NCBI GenBank assembly: GCA_900762125.1 | Contig: CAAFFL010000087.1 | Location: forward strand, 1-34,932 | Direction of reading: 5' to 3' | Source of the DNA: an uncultured Prevotella sp. | GTDB lineage: Bacteria > Bacteroidota > Bacteroidia > Bacteroidales > Bacteroidaceae | DNA: 34,932 bases | Shown here: positions 6,958 to 15,714 of the stretch, in pieces | Layout: each line of letters begins with the position of its first letter | Numbering within the stretch: position 1 is the stretch's first letter | Notes under the pieces: generated by a model | What the model was told of the DNA's origin: nothing | The model's database searches: none | What the model saw: the letters and a program-made list of their open reading frames with translations, nothing else | Position numbers and translations under genes: made by a program

Positions 6958-9624
6958 ATGGCAAAAAACGATACGGGCTTGACGCCCATGATGAAACAGT
7001 TCTTCCAGATGAAGGCGAAGCACCCCGAGGCGCTCCTCCTCTTCCGCTGTGGCGACTTCTATGAGACCTACTGCGACGACGCCATCGAGGCGTCGCGTAT
7101 CCTCGGCATCACGCTCACCAAACGGAACAACGGCGCGTCGTCGGGAGCGGAGATGGCGGGATTCCCCCACCATGCGCTCGACACGTATCTGCCGAAGCTC
7201 ATCCGGGCCGGCAAACGCGTCGCCATCTGTGACCAGCTCGAAGATCCGAAGAAGAAACGCGCTGCTATCAAGGGTAAGAAGGGACTTTCGGAGATGGACA
7301 AGATGGTGAAGCGCGGCATCACGGAGCTGGTCACGCCTGGCATCGCCATGAACGATACCGTCCTGAACTACAAGGAGAACAACTTCCTCGCGGCAGTCCA
7401 CTTTGGTAAGACGGCCTGCGGCATCAGCTTCCTCGACATCTCCACGGGCGAGTTCCTCACGGGACAGGGCTCCTACGACTATGTGGAGAAGCTCCTCGGC
7501 AACTTCTCGCCGAAGGAGGTGCTCTATGACAAGGCCCACAAGGCGGACTTTGAGCGGTATTTTGGCACAAAGCACTGCGTCTTCGAGCTCGACGACTGGG
7601 TGTTCACCGACCAGAATGCACGGCAAAAGCTCTTGAAGCACTTCCATACGAAGAACCTCAAGGGCTTCGGCGTGGAGTATCTCAAAGAGGGCATCATCGC
7701 CTCGGGAGCCATCATGCAGTATCTCGAACTCACGCAGCACACGAACATCAACCACATCACGTCCCTCAAACGGCTGGAGGAGGAGCGCTACGTGCGCCTT
7801 GACCAGTTCACCATCCGCTCGTTGGAGCTTCTGCAGCCGATGCAGGAGGACGGCTCGTCGCTGCTCAACGTCATTGACCGCACCGTCACGCCGATGGGTG
7901 GCCGCATGCTGCGCCGATGGATGGTGTTCCCGCTGAAGGATGTCCGGCAAATCAACGACCGCCTGGATGTCGTGGAGTACTTCTTTAAGAAGCCCGACTT
8001 CCGGCAGCTCATCGACGAGCAGCTGCATCACATCGGTGACCTGGAGCGCATCATCTCGAAGGTCGCCGTGGGCCGTGTGTCGCCGCGCGAGGTGGTGCAG
8101 CTGAAGAATGCGCTGCGCGCCTTGCAGCCCATCAAGTCGGCTTGCCTCTACACGGATGAGGAGAGCCTCCGCCGTCTGGGCGAGCAGATGAACCTCTGCG
8201 AGAGCCTGCGCGACCGCATCGAGAAGGAGATACAGCCCGATCCGCCACAGCTCGTGAACAAGGGTGACGTCATCGCCGATGGCTACGACCAGCGCCTCGA
8301 CGACCTGCGGGCCATCTCGCGCAACGGCAAGGACTACCTCCTCGAGATTCAGCAGCGCGAGACGGAGCGCACGGGTATCACCTCACTGAAGGTGGGCTTC
8401 AACAATGTCTTTGGCTATTACCTTGAGGTGCGCAACACGTTTAAGGACAAGGTGCCTCAGGAATGGATCCGCAAGCAGACGCTGGCAGCCGCGGAGCGCT
8501 ATATCACGCCGGAGCTGAAGGAATATGAGGAGAAGATCCTCGGTGCGGATGAGAAGATCCTGGAGCTGGAGGCACAGCTGTTCTCGCAGCTCGTCGTGGA
8601 CATGCTGGAGTTTATCCCGCAGATTCAGATTGATGCCAGCGTGCTGGCGCATATCGACACGCTGCTCTCCTTTGCGAAGGCATCGGAGGAGAACGTCTAT
8701 GTCCGGCCGGTCGTCGACGACTCTGACGTCATCGACATCCATCAGGGCCGCCATGCCGTCATTGAGACGCAGATGCCGCTCGGCGAGCGTTATGTGCCGA
8801 ATGATGTATACCTCGACACGGAGAAACAGCAAATCATGATGATCACGGGACCAAACATGGCCGGAAAGTCCGCGCTGTTGCGTCAAACGGCGTTGATCGT
8901 GCTGCTGTCCCAGATAGGCTGTTTCGTGCCCGCAGAGAGCGCGAGAATCGGTCTGGTGGACAAGATATTCACTCGTGTGGGCGCCAGCGACAATATCTCG
9001 CTTGGCGAATCGACGTTCATGGTGGAGATGACGGAGGCGTCGAACATCCTCAATAATGTCACGCCACGATCGCTCGTGCTCTTCGATGAACTGGGTCGTG
9101 GCACGTCGACCTATGACGGCATCTCCATTGCCTGGGCCATCGTGGAGTACCTCCATGAGCAGCCGAAGGCTCGTGCACGCACGCTCTTTGCCACCCACTA
9201 CCATGAGCTCAACGAGATGGAGAAGCACTTCCAGCGTATCAAGAACTTCAATGTCTCGGTGAAGGAGGTTGATGGCAAGGTGATCTTTATGCGCAAACTT
9301 GTGGCTGGCGGCAGCGAGCACTCGTTTGGTATCCACGTAGCAGAGATCGCCGGCATGCCGCACAGCATCGTCAAGCGTGCGAATACCATCCTCAAGCAAC
9401 TTGAGGCGGACAATGCGGAGGTGGGTTCTGCAGCAGGAAAGCCTAGCGTGCAGCACCTCGCCGACAGTCGCGAGGGCATGCAGCTGAGCATCTTCCAGCT
9501 CGACGACCCAGTGCTCTCGCAGGTCCGCGACGAGATCCTTGGCCTCGACATCAACAATCTCACGCCTGTCGATGCGCTCAATAAGCTCAATGAAATTAAG
9601 AAGATAGTGACGGGGAAGTCTTAA
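6958..9624 (+). CDS. mutS: DNA mismatch repair protein MutS
   Basis: Recognises base mismatches and small loops and, as an ATP-driven clamp, starts repair with MutL. The 888-residue product has full length for the family. The mismatch-reading motif GDFYE (Phe34, Glu36) sits in domain I, followed by the connector, lever and clamp regions. The C-terminal ABC-type ATPase carries Walker A GPNMAGKS (631-638), the signature region SLGESTFMVEMTE, Walker B LVLFDELGRGTS and the ATHYHEL switch. The C-terminal tail after about residue 800 is the usual tetramerisation tail. A purine-rich AAAGGAA lies just upstream of the ATG. No promoter is obvious in the 74-base gap, so it may share transcription with the VapE-like gene. 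A bidirectional terminator follows. Confidence 0.98.
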   Translation: MAKNDTGLTPMMKQFFQMKAKHPEALLLFRCGDFYETYCDDAIEASRILGITLTKRNNGASSGAEMAGFPHHALDTYLPKLIRAGKRVAICDQLEDPKKKRAAIKGKKGLSEMDKMVKRGITELVTPGIAMNDTVLNYKENNFLAAVHFGKTACGISFLDISTGEFLTGQGSYDYVEKLLGNFSPKEVLYDKAHKADFERYFGTKHCVFELDDWVFTDQNARQKLLKHFHTKNLKGFGVEYLKEGIIASGAIMQYLELTQHTNINHITSLKRLEEERYVRLDQFTIRSLELLQPMQEDGSSLLNVIDRTVTPMGGRMLRRWMVFPLKDVRQINDRLDVVEYFFKKPDFRQLIDEQLHHIGDLERIISKVAVGRVSPREVVQLKNALRALQPIKSACLYTDEESLRRLGEQMNLCESLRDRIEKEIQPDPPQLVNKGDVIADGYDQRLDDLRAISRNGKDYLLEIQQRETERTGITSLKVGFNNVFGYYLEVRNTFKDKVPQEWIRKQTLAAAERYITPELKEYEEKILGADEKILELEAQLFSQLVVDMLEFIPQIQIDASVLAHIDTLLSFAKASEENVYVRPVVDDSDVIDIHQGRHAVIETQMPLGERYVPNDVYLDTEKQQIMMITGPNMAGKSALLRQTALIVLLSQIGCFVPAESARIGLVDKIFTRVGASDNISLGESTFMVEMTEASNILNNVTPRSLVLFDELGRGTSTYDGISIAWAIVEYLHEQPKARARTLFATHYHELNEMEKHFQRIKNFNVSVKEVDGKVIFMRKLVAGGSEHSFGIHVAEIAGMPHSIVKRANTILKQLEADNAEVGSAAGKPSVQHLADSREGMQLSIFQLDDPVLSQVRDEILGLDINNLTPVDALNKLNEIKKIVTGKS

Positions 9625-9630
9625 CCAGTA

Positions 9631-9766
9631 ATCCCTTCCAAGCCCTCCCCTAGGGAGGGATGTAGATATGCAAAAGAGCCATTCTTTGGTGTTACCCAAG
9701 GAATGGCTCTTTAATTGTGCTATATGTAATCCACATCCCTCCCTTTGGGAGGGCTTGGGTAGGATT
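9631..9766. repeat. inverted pair of G/C-rich mosaic repeats around a terminator
   Basis: The left arm (9631-9670) reads CCAAGCCCTCCC, short loop, GGGAGGGATGTAGATATG. The right arm (9720-9766) is nearly its reverse complement, with the same CCCTCCC/GGGAGGG core, ATGT and ATATG tail. Each arm is itself a small hairpin. The arrangement resembles bacterial interspersed mosaic elements. Related copies lie at 15634-15709, 16681-16799, 26083-26140, 31104-31165 and 31250-31333. Confidence 0.85.
9673..9712. terminator. bidirectional terminator between mutS and lgt
   Basis: AAAGAGCCATTC (9673-9684) pairs with GAATGGCTCTTT (9701-9712). The stem then continues for five more pairs including one G-T, leaving a 6-base loop. 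The A-rich left side and T-rich right side let it work for both convergent genes. Confidence 0.88.
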
Positions 9767-9773
9767 TCTGGGG

Positions 9774-10598
9774 TTAGGCTTTCTTCTTCCTTACCATATA
9801 GTATATTCCTATCGCAACGAAGGGGATGGACAGCAACTGGCCCATGTCGAGCGGCATGCCGGCCTCGAAGGCGACCTGGATGTCCTTCGTGAACTCGATG
9901 AAGAAGCGAGCGGTGAACACCAGGGCGAGACAGAGGCCGACGTAGAAGCCCGTGCCTACCTTCTCCTGATGGCGGCGGTAGACGGCGTAGATGATGAAGA
10001 AGAAGCAGGCATACGACAGCGCCTCATAGAGCTGTCCCGGATGGCGCGGATACTGGTCCACACGTTCGAAGATGAACGCCCATGGCACGTCGGTGACCTT
10101 GCCGATGATTTCGGAGTTCATCAGATTGCCCAGACGGATGAATGTCGCCGTGATGCATGCGCAGATGCCCATGTTGTCCAGCACCACCCACACGGGGATC
10201 TTGTTGCGGTGGGAGTAGATGAAGATGGCGATGATCATACCAATGACGCCGCCATGGGAGGCGAGGCCCTCATAGCCTGTATACCGCCACGAGCCGTCAG
10301 GCATGTGGTGGAAGGGGATGAGCATCTCGATGAAGTTGGTGCCAGAGGCGAGGAAATAGTCGGGCTGATAGAACAGACAGTGGCCCAGGCGAGCGCCGAT
10401 GAGGACGCTGACGAGGATGTAGACGAACAGTGTGCTGACCTTCTCCTCGGGCAGCTTCTGATCCTTGTAGAGCTTCTGCATGAGCATCGCACCCAGCACG
10501 AGGCCGACGGCCCAGCACATGGAGTACCAGCGGATGCCAAACGATCCGATGTGGAACATCACTTCGGAGGGGTTCCAGAGAATATATAAAGGCATCAT
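9774..10598 (-). CDS. lgt: prolipoprotein diacylglyceryl transferase
   Basis: Inner-membrane enzyme that moves diacylglycerol from phosphatidylglycerol to the lipobox cysteine of prolipoproteins, the first step of lipoprotein maturation. The 274-residue protein has about seven hydrophobic segments. Family motifs are GLASHGGVIG (residues 111-120), the Lgt signature IRLGNLMNSEIIG (154-166) and RHPGQLYEA (185-193). Two ATGs lie in tandem at the start; the first is annotated. The gene starts 3 bases after ychF ends, so the two are translationally close and share a transcript. The window's lipobox-bearing FKBP would be a substrate of this pathway. Confidence 0.97.
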   Translation of the reverse strand: MMPLYILWNPSEVMFHIGSFGIRWYSMCWAVGLVLGAMLMQKLYKDQKLPEEKVSTLFVYILVSVLIGARLGHCLFYQPDYFLASGTNFIEMLIPFHHMPDGSWRYTGYEGLASHGGVIGMIIAIFIYSHRNKIPVWVVLDNMGICACITATFIRLGNLMNSEIIGKVTDVPWAFIFERVDQYPRHPGQLYEALSYACFFFIIYAVYRRHQEKVGTGFYVGLCLALVFTARFFIEFTKDIQVAFEAGMPLDMGQLLSIPFVAIGIYYMVRKKKA

Positions 10599-10601
10599 AA
10601 T

Positions 10602-11705
10602 TTAAACATTAAACCTAAAGTGCATGATGTCACCGTCCTGCACCTCATAGTCCTTACCCTCGATACCGAGCTTCCCGGCCTCGCGCACCGCTGCCTCGGA
10701 GCCATACTGCAGGTAGTCCTCGTACTTGATGACCTCGGCACGGATGAAGCCCTTCTCGAAGTCGGTGTGGATGACACCGGCACACTGCGGTGCCTTCCAG
10801 CCTTTGTGGAACGTCCACGCCTTCACCTCCATCTCTCCGGCGGTGATGAACGTCTGGAGGTTCAGCAGATGGTAGGCCTTCTTGATCAGACGGTTGACGC
10901 CGCTCTCCTCGAGGCCGAGCTCGTCGAGGAACAGTTTCTTGTCCTCGTAGGTGTCCAGCGAGGCGATGTCCTCCTCGGTCTTTGCGGCGATGACCATCGC
11001 CTCGGCACCCTCGGAGGCAGCGATCTCCTCAATCTTACGGGAGTATTCGTTGCCCGTCTTGGCGCTGCTCTCGTCGACATTGCAGACGTAGAGCACGGGC
11101 TTTGTGGTGAGGAGGAACAGGTCGTGGGCGGCTTGCTGCTCTTCCTTGCTCTCGAAGGTGACGGTGCGGGCGTTCTTGCCCTGGTCGAGCACCTCTTTAT
11201 AAGCATGGAGCACGGAGACCATCACCTTCGCATCCTTGTTGCCTGTGGCGGCAATCTTCTCCTGCTTCGTCAGCTGTCCATCGATGGTCTCGAGGTCCTT
11301 GAGCTGCAGCTCGGTGTCGATGATCTCCTTGTCGGCGACGGGATCGACGGGTGCTCCGCCCTCACGGACGACGTTGTCGTCGTCGAAGCAGCGGATGACG
11401 TGGATGATGGCATCGCACTCACGGATGTTTCCGAGGAACTTATTGCCCAATCCCTCGCCCTTCGACGCACCCTTCACGAGGCCGGCGATGTCGACAATCT
11501 CGCACGTTGCGGGAACGATACGACCCGGATGAACGATTTCCGCGAGCTTCGTCAGTCGTTCATCGGGCACGGTGATGACGCCGAGGTTCGGCTCTATCGT
11601 ACAGAATGGAAAGTTGGCTGCCTGTGCCTTAGCACTCGACAGACAGTTGAAAAGCGTAGACTTACCGACGTTTGGCAAGCCTACGATGCCACATTTTAAT
11701 GCCAT
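10602..11705 (-). CDS. ychF: OBG-family ribosome-binding ATPase YchF
   Basis: Conserved P-loop NTPase of the OBG group that prefers ATP and binds ribosomes, with links to stress and redox responses. The 367-residue product is full length. It starts MALKCGIVGLPNVGKST, with the P-loop at residues 9-17. A G2/G3 region (EIVDIAGLVKGASKGEGLG) follows, then a helical insertion in the middle and a C-terminal TGS domain (NLQTFITAGEMEVKAWTF). The catalytic-glutamine position typical of classic GTPases is not seen after the G3 aspartate, as expected for this hydrophobic-residue-substituted family. A Bacteroidetes -7 box lies about 30 bases upstream. lgt follows at once. Confidence 0.98.
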   Translation of the reverse strand: MALKCGIVGLPNVGKSTLFNCLSSAKAQAANFPFCTIEPNLGVITVPDERLTKLAEIVHPGRIVPATCEIVDIAGLVKGASKGEGLGNKFLGNIRECDAIIHVIRCFDDDNVVREGGAPVDPVADKEIIDTELQLKDLETIDGQLTKQEKIAATGNKDAKVMVSVLHAYKEVLDQGKNARTVTFESKEEQQAAHDLFLLTTKPVLYVCNVDESSAKTGNEYSRKIEEIAASEGAEAMVIAAKTEEDIASLDTYEDKKLFLDELGLEESGVNRLIKKAYHLLNLQTFITAGEMEVKAWTFHKGWKAPQCAGVIHTDFEKGFIRAEVIKYEDYLQYGSEAAVREAGKLGIEGKDYEVQDGDIMHFRFNV

Positions 11706-11734
11706 TGTATATTATAAACGTTTATTTCCCGGGT

Positions 11735-11743
11735 GCAAAGGTA
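11735..11743 (-). promoter_or_regulatory. -7 element of the ychF-lgt promoter
   Basis: Read on the minus strand this is TACCTTTGC, an exact TAnnTTTGY match, 30 bases before the ychF ATG. No clear TTTG -33 partner is seen at the expected distance. Confidence 0.6.
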
Positions 11744-11766
11744 CAAAAAGTTTTTGGCTTTTCTCC

Positions 11767-11800
11767 CATTCAACACTCAACATTCAACACTCAACATTGA
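11767..11800. repeat. 14-bp tandem repeat after polA
   Basis: CATTCAACACTCAA occurs twice in tandem (11767-11780 and 11781-11794), followed by the partial copy CATTGA. It fills the space between the polA stop and the upstream region of the ychF promoter. No hairpin terminator is seen here, so polA transcription may continue towards ychF. Confidence 0.85.
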
Positions 11801-14563
11801 TTAATGTGCTTCCAGCCAGTTGTCGCCCCAGCCGGCGTCGGCGATGAGGGGCACACGGAGCGAGGCGGCATGCTGCATCTCCTCGATGACGATGCGCTCC
11901 ACCTGTTCGGCCTCGTCGGGGTAGACGGAGAAGTTCAATTCGTCGTGCACCTGGAGGATCATCTTCGAGCGGATGCCCTCTCGGCGGAAGCGGTCGTGGA
12001 TGCGGATCATCGCAATCTTGATGATGTCCGCCTCGGAGCCCTGTATCGGTGCGTTGATGGCGTTGCGCTCGGCGAAGCCGCGAACGGTGGCGTTGCGGGA
12101 GGTGATGTCCGGAAGGTAGCGGCGACGGCCATAGATGGTCTCCGCATAGCCCATGGCACGGGCCTGTTCGATGGCCTGCTGCATATACTCATGCACCTTC
12201 GGGAACGTCTTGAAGTAGCCGTCGATGAGCTCCCGTGCCTCACTGTTGTCGATGCCCATGCGCTGTGCCAGACCGTAGGTCGTGATGCCATAGATGATGC
12301 CGAAGTTTGCCTGCTTGGCTTTCTTGCGTTGTGCATCGGTGACATTTTTCATGTCCTCATGCCAGATCTTTGCCGCTGTGGCACGGTGGATGTCGAAGCC
12401 CTCGCGGAACATCTCGATCATGTTCTCGTCCTGGGAGAGGTGGGCCATGATGCGGAGTTCGATCTGCGAATAGTCCGCGGAGAAGAAGCGACAGCCGGGC
12501 TCCGCGACGAAACACTTGCGGATCTCCTTGCCATCGTCGTCGCGGACGGGGATGTTCTGCAGGTTAGGGTCTGAGCTAGAGAGTCTTCCCGTGGCGGTGA
12601 TCGCCTGGTTGAACGACGTATGAATGCGGCCGGTACGAGGGTTGATGAGCTTCGGCAGAGCCTCGACATACGTGCCGAGGAGCTTCTTCATACCGCGATA
12701 GTTGAGGATGTCGTCGACGATCGGCGCACGGTCGCGCAGCTGGAGGAGCACCTCTTCGCTGGTGACGTACTGTCCCGTCTTCGTTTTCTTGGGCTTGTCA
12801 ACTACTTTCATTTTGCCGAAGAGGATCTCTCCGACCTGCTTCGGGCTGGCGATGTTGAACTCTTCGCCTGCCAATTCATAGATGTGGGCCTCATATTGTC
12901 GCATGCGCTCGTTGAAGGCGTGCTCTGTGTCTTTCAGGCTTTCGGTGTCGAGGCGCACGCCATGGAGCTCCATGTCCGCCAGGACACGCACCAGCGGCAT
13001 CTCGATGTCCCAGAACAGACGCTCTCCGCCGACCGCTTTCAGTCGGGGCCCAAGGACGTTCTTCAGTTGGAGGGTGATGTCGGCATCCTCGGCTGCATAC
13101 TCATAGACATCCTTGGGCTGCAGGTCGCGCATGTTCTTCTGGTTGCGACCCTTCGGTCCGAGGAGCTCATCGATGTGAATGGTCTGATAGTGGAGTAGGG
13201 TCTCCGCCATATAGTCCATGTTGTGCCGCAGCTCCGGCTGGATGATGTAGTGGGCGAGCATCGTGTCGAACATCGGGCCTTGGATGTCGACATCGTAGTG
13301 GCGGAGCACCTCGTAGTCGTATTTGATGTTCTGTCCGACCTTCAAGATCTTCTCGTCTTCATAGAGCGGTCGGAAGATGTCGACCATCCGCTGCGCCTCT
13401 TCCCTCTCTGAGGGGATGGCAACATAGAATGCCTTATGTTCCTCGACGCTGAAGCTCAATCCCACCAATTCGGCGTCGATTGCATTGGTGGAAGTCGTCT
13501 CCGTGTCTAGACTGAGAATTTCTTTTGTCTTCAAAAAATCATAAAGTAACTTCGCACCTTCTTCTTTTTCAATGAGTTTATACTCGTGTGGTGTCGTTTT
13601 TGCGCTCTCGAGAATCGCGTTTTTTGCGACAGCTGGCCCGTTGGTCGGCTGCGACGCAAACAATTCGAGCTGTTGGTTAACAACTTTTTCTGCCTTTTCA
13701 GATTTATTAAGAAACCTCTCCGCCATCCGTCGGAACTCGAGGTTTGTGAAAATCTCGCGCAGCTTGGCTTCGTCTGGAGGCGTCATCCGCAGCGCGTCGA
13801 GGTCGAGGGCGCAGGGAACATCTGTGCGGATGGTGGCGAGGAACTTCGCCATCTTGATATCCTCCACGGCACCCTCCACCTTTTCGCGCATCTTTCCCTT
13901 GAGCTGGTCGGTATGCGCCAGGAGCTCCTCGGTGGAGCCAAACTGGTTGATGAGCTTTGCGGCCGTCTTCTCGCCGACGCCGGGGCAGCCGGGATAGTTG
14001 TCGGCGGAGTCACCCATGAGCGCCAGGAGGTCGATGACCTGTGTGGCGGAAGGGATGCCATACTTCTCCGAGATCTCTTTTTCGCCGATTTTATCGTAGC
14101 CGCCGCCATGTCGAGGGCGGTACATATAGACATTCGGACGGATGAGCTGTCCGTAGTCCTTGTCCGGCGTGAGCATATACGTCTCGATGCCTTTCTCGCC
14201 CGCCTGGGTCGCTAAAGTGCCGATTACATCGTCGGCCTCGAAGCCGTCGACCTGCAGCACGGGGATGTGCATTGCCCCGAGGATCTGCTGGATGAACGGC
14301 ACGGACATCTTGATGTCCTCCGGTGTCTCGTCGCGTTGTGCCTTATAGGCCGGGAACGCCTCGTGGCGGAACGTCTTGCCATGGTCGAAGGCGACGCCGA
14401 GATAGGTGGGGTGCTCCTTGTCGATGATTTCCTTCAGGGTGTTGCAGAATCCAAGTATCGCCGACGTATTCATCCCCTTGGAGTTGATGGTCGGACGGTT
14501 GATGAAGGCGTAGTAGGACCGGAAGATGATGGCGTAGGCATCAAAAAGAAACAGTTTATCCAT
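11801..14563 (-). CDS. polA: DNA polymerase I
   Basis: Fills gaps in repair and removes RNA primers from Okazaki fragments. The 920-residue product has all three classical parts. The 5'-3' exonuclease (about residues 1-290) carries LMGDSADNYPGCPGVGEKTA. The 3'-5' proofreading domain (about 330-520) begins LSLDTETT (Asp353, Glu355), so proofreading residues seem retained. The polymerase domain has motif A FSADYSQIELR (Asp697), motif B KQANFGIIYG and motif C QVHDELNF (Asp874). The start ATG agrees with the family start MDKLFLFDAYAIIFRSYYAF. It is divergent from the polyprenyl synthase gene over a 91-base gap, where a weak minus-strand TAATTTTAC at 14585-14593 may be the -7 box. Confidence 0.98.
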   Translation of the reverse strand: MDKLFLFDAYAIIFRSYYAFINRPTINSKGMNTSAILGFCNTLKEIIDKEHPTYLGVAFDHGKTFRHEAFPAYKAQRDETPEDIKMSVPFIQQILGAMHIPVLQVDGFEADDVIGTLATQAGEKGIETYMLTPDKDYGQLIRPNVYMYRPRHGGGYDKIGEKEISEKYGIPSATQVIDLLALMGDSADNYPGCPGVGEKTAAKLINQFGSTEELLAHTDQLKGKMREKVEGAVEDIKMAKFLATIRTDVPCALDLDALRMTPPDEAKLREIFTNLEFRRMAERFLNKSEKAEKVVNQQLELFASQPTNGPAVAKNAILESAKTTPHEYKLIEKEEGAKLLYDFLKTKEILSLDTETTSTNAIDAELVGLSFSVEEHKAFYVAIPSEREEAQRMVDIFRPLYEDEKILKVGQNIKYDYEVLRHYDVDIQGPMFDTMLAHYIIQPELRHNMDYMAETLLHYQTIHIDELLGPKGRNQKNMRDLQPKDVYEYAAEDADITLQLKNVLGPRLKAVGGERLFWDIEMPLVRVLADMELHGVRLDTESLKDTEHAFNERMRQYEAHIYELAGEEFNIASPKQVGEILFGKMKVVDKPKKTKTGQYVTSEEVLLQLRDRAPIVDDILNYRGMKKLLGTYVEALPKLINPRTGRIHTSFNQAITATGRLSSSDPNLQNIPVRDDDGKEIRKCFVAEPGCRFFSADYSQIELRIMAHLSQDENMIEMFREGFDIHRATAAKIWHEDMKNVTDAQRKKAKQANFGIIYGITTYGLAQRMGIDNSEARELIDGYFKTFPKVHEYMQQAIEQARAMGYAETIYGRRRYLPDITSRNATVRGFAERNAINAPIQGSEADIIKIAMIRIHDRFRREGIRSKMILQVHDELNFSVYPDEAEQVERIVIEEMQHAASLRVPLIADAGWGDNWLEAH

Positions 14564-14626
14564 GCTAATTTATGCTTTTACCGTGTAAAATTACAAAAAA
14601 ACGACCATATTATCCAATAAAATCAG

Positions 14627-14634
14627 TACTTTTG
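14627..14634 (+). promoter_or_regulatory. -7 element of the polyprenyl synthase promoter
   Basis: TACTTTTG at 14627-14634 matches TAnnTTTG, 20 bases before the ATG, in the short divergent gap shared with polA. Confidence 0.55.
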
Positions 14635-14654
14635 TAACAAATTAAAGAATCGGC

Positions 14655-15632
14655 ATGGATTATCTCTCAATCATCAAGGAACCTATAACCTCGGAGTTGA
14701 ACGATTTCATAACTTTGTTCAACCAAGCCCTCTCGAATCGTGACGGTCTGCTGGGTCAGGCACTGGAGCATATCCGCCAGCGTGGCGGCAAGCGCATGCG
14801 TCCGATGTTAATCCTGTTGATGGCGAAAAGCTTTGGCAAGATCAGCGACGTGACGCAGCATGCAGCCGTGGGTCTGGAGCTCCTCCATACGGCTTCCCTT
14901 GTGCACGACGATGTCGTCGACGAGAGTGCTGAGCGGCGGGGACAGGCTTCGGTGAACGCTACTTATAATAATAAGGTAGCTGTCTTAGTGGGCGACTATA
15001 TCCTCTCCACGTCGCTGCTACACGTTAGCTATACGCATTCGGAGATTATCGTCCGCTATCTGGCAGAACTGGGACGGACGCTGTCCAATGGCGAGATTCT
15101 GCAGTTGTCGAATATTCGTAGTGCTGAGATAGCTGAAGAAGTTTATTATCAAGTCATTAAGCAGAAGACCGCCGCGCTCTTTGAGGCCTGTGCTGCTATT
15201 GGCGCTTTGTCTGCGGGCGCTACTGAGGAGGACATCGTTGAGGCTAAGCGTTTCGGGCAGATCATTGGCATCATCTTCCAGATCCGCGATGACATCTTCG
15301 ACTATTACGACCAGAGTGCTATCGGGAAGCCGACGGGCAATGATATGACTGAAGGTAAGCTGACGTTGCCAGCGATCTATGCCCTGAATGCTACGGGTGA
15401 TAAGGAGATGCTGGCTTTGGCTAAGAAAGTCAAGGCAGGCTGTATTACGAAGGAAGAAATTTCACAACTTGTTGACTTCACCAAGCGTCATGGCGGCATT
15501 GAATATGCCGAGCAGCGCATGCGCGACTTCCACCAGGAGGGTATGGCCTTTATTGATCAAGAGGTGAAGGACGAAGAGGTGAAACGCTCGCTCAGGGCTT
15601 ATCTGGACTTCGTGATAGAAAGGAATAACTAA
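14655..15632 (+). CDS. trans-polyprenyl diphosphate synthase (IspB-like)
   Basis: Extends farnesyl or geranylgeranyl diphosphate with isopentenyl diphosphate to make the long prenyl chain of the respiratory quinone, probably menaquinone here. The 325-residue product has the substrate motif GGKRMRP (44-50), the first aspartate-rich motif DDVVD (85-89) and the second DDIFD (212-216). Two small or polar residues rather than bulky aromatics precede the first motif, in keeping with a long-chain product, but the exact chain length cannot be read from sequence. Membrane quinone from this pathway would serve the succinate dehydrogenase/fumarate reductase also encoded here. It converges on deoC, with a shared terminator between them. 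Confidence 0.93.
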   Translation: MDYLSIIKEPITSELNDFITLFNQALSNRDGLLGQALEHIRQRGGKRMRPMLILLMAKSFGKISDVTQHAAVGLELLHTASLVHDDVVDESAERRGQASVNATYNNKVAVLVGDYILSTSLLHVSYTHSEIIVRYLAELGRTLSNGEILQLSNIRSAEIAEEVYYQVIKQKTAALFEACAAIGALSAGATEEDIVEAKRFGQIIGIIFQIRDDIFDYYDQSAIGKPTGNDMTEGKLTLPAIYALNATGDKEMLALAKKVKAGCITKEEISQLVDFTKRHGGIEYAEQRMRDFHQEGMAFIDQEVKDEEVKRSLRAYLDFVIERNN

Positions 15633-15633
15633 G

Positions 15634-15714
15634 GCCTCTTTTCCCCAAGCCCCCTTTCCCCCTCGCTCGTTCCTCGTTATGGGGGAGAGGGGGCTTGAGG
15701 GAGAGAGGCTTTTT
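15634..15714. terminator. large G/C-rich hairpin and terminator between convergent genes
   Basis: A nested hairpin uses GCCTCT (15634-15639) with AGAGGC (15704-15709), CAAGCCCCC (15646-15654) with GGGGGCTTG (15689-15697), and CCCCC with GGGGG inside. TTTTT follows on the plus strand. The stop codon of deoC lies within the T tract. The sequence belongs to the mosaic repeat family also seen at 26083 and 31250, so a repeat seems to serve as terminator. Confidence 0.75.

Noticed and set aside
9668..9892. Small frames over the mutS-lgt gap
   Set aside because: They are formed by the inverted repeats and the terminator and continue antisense into lgt.
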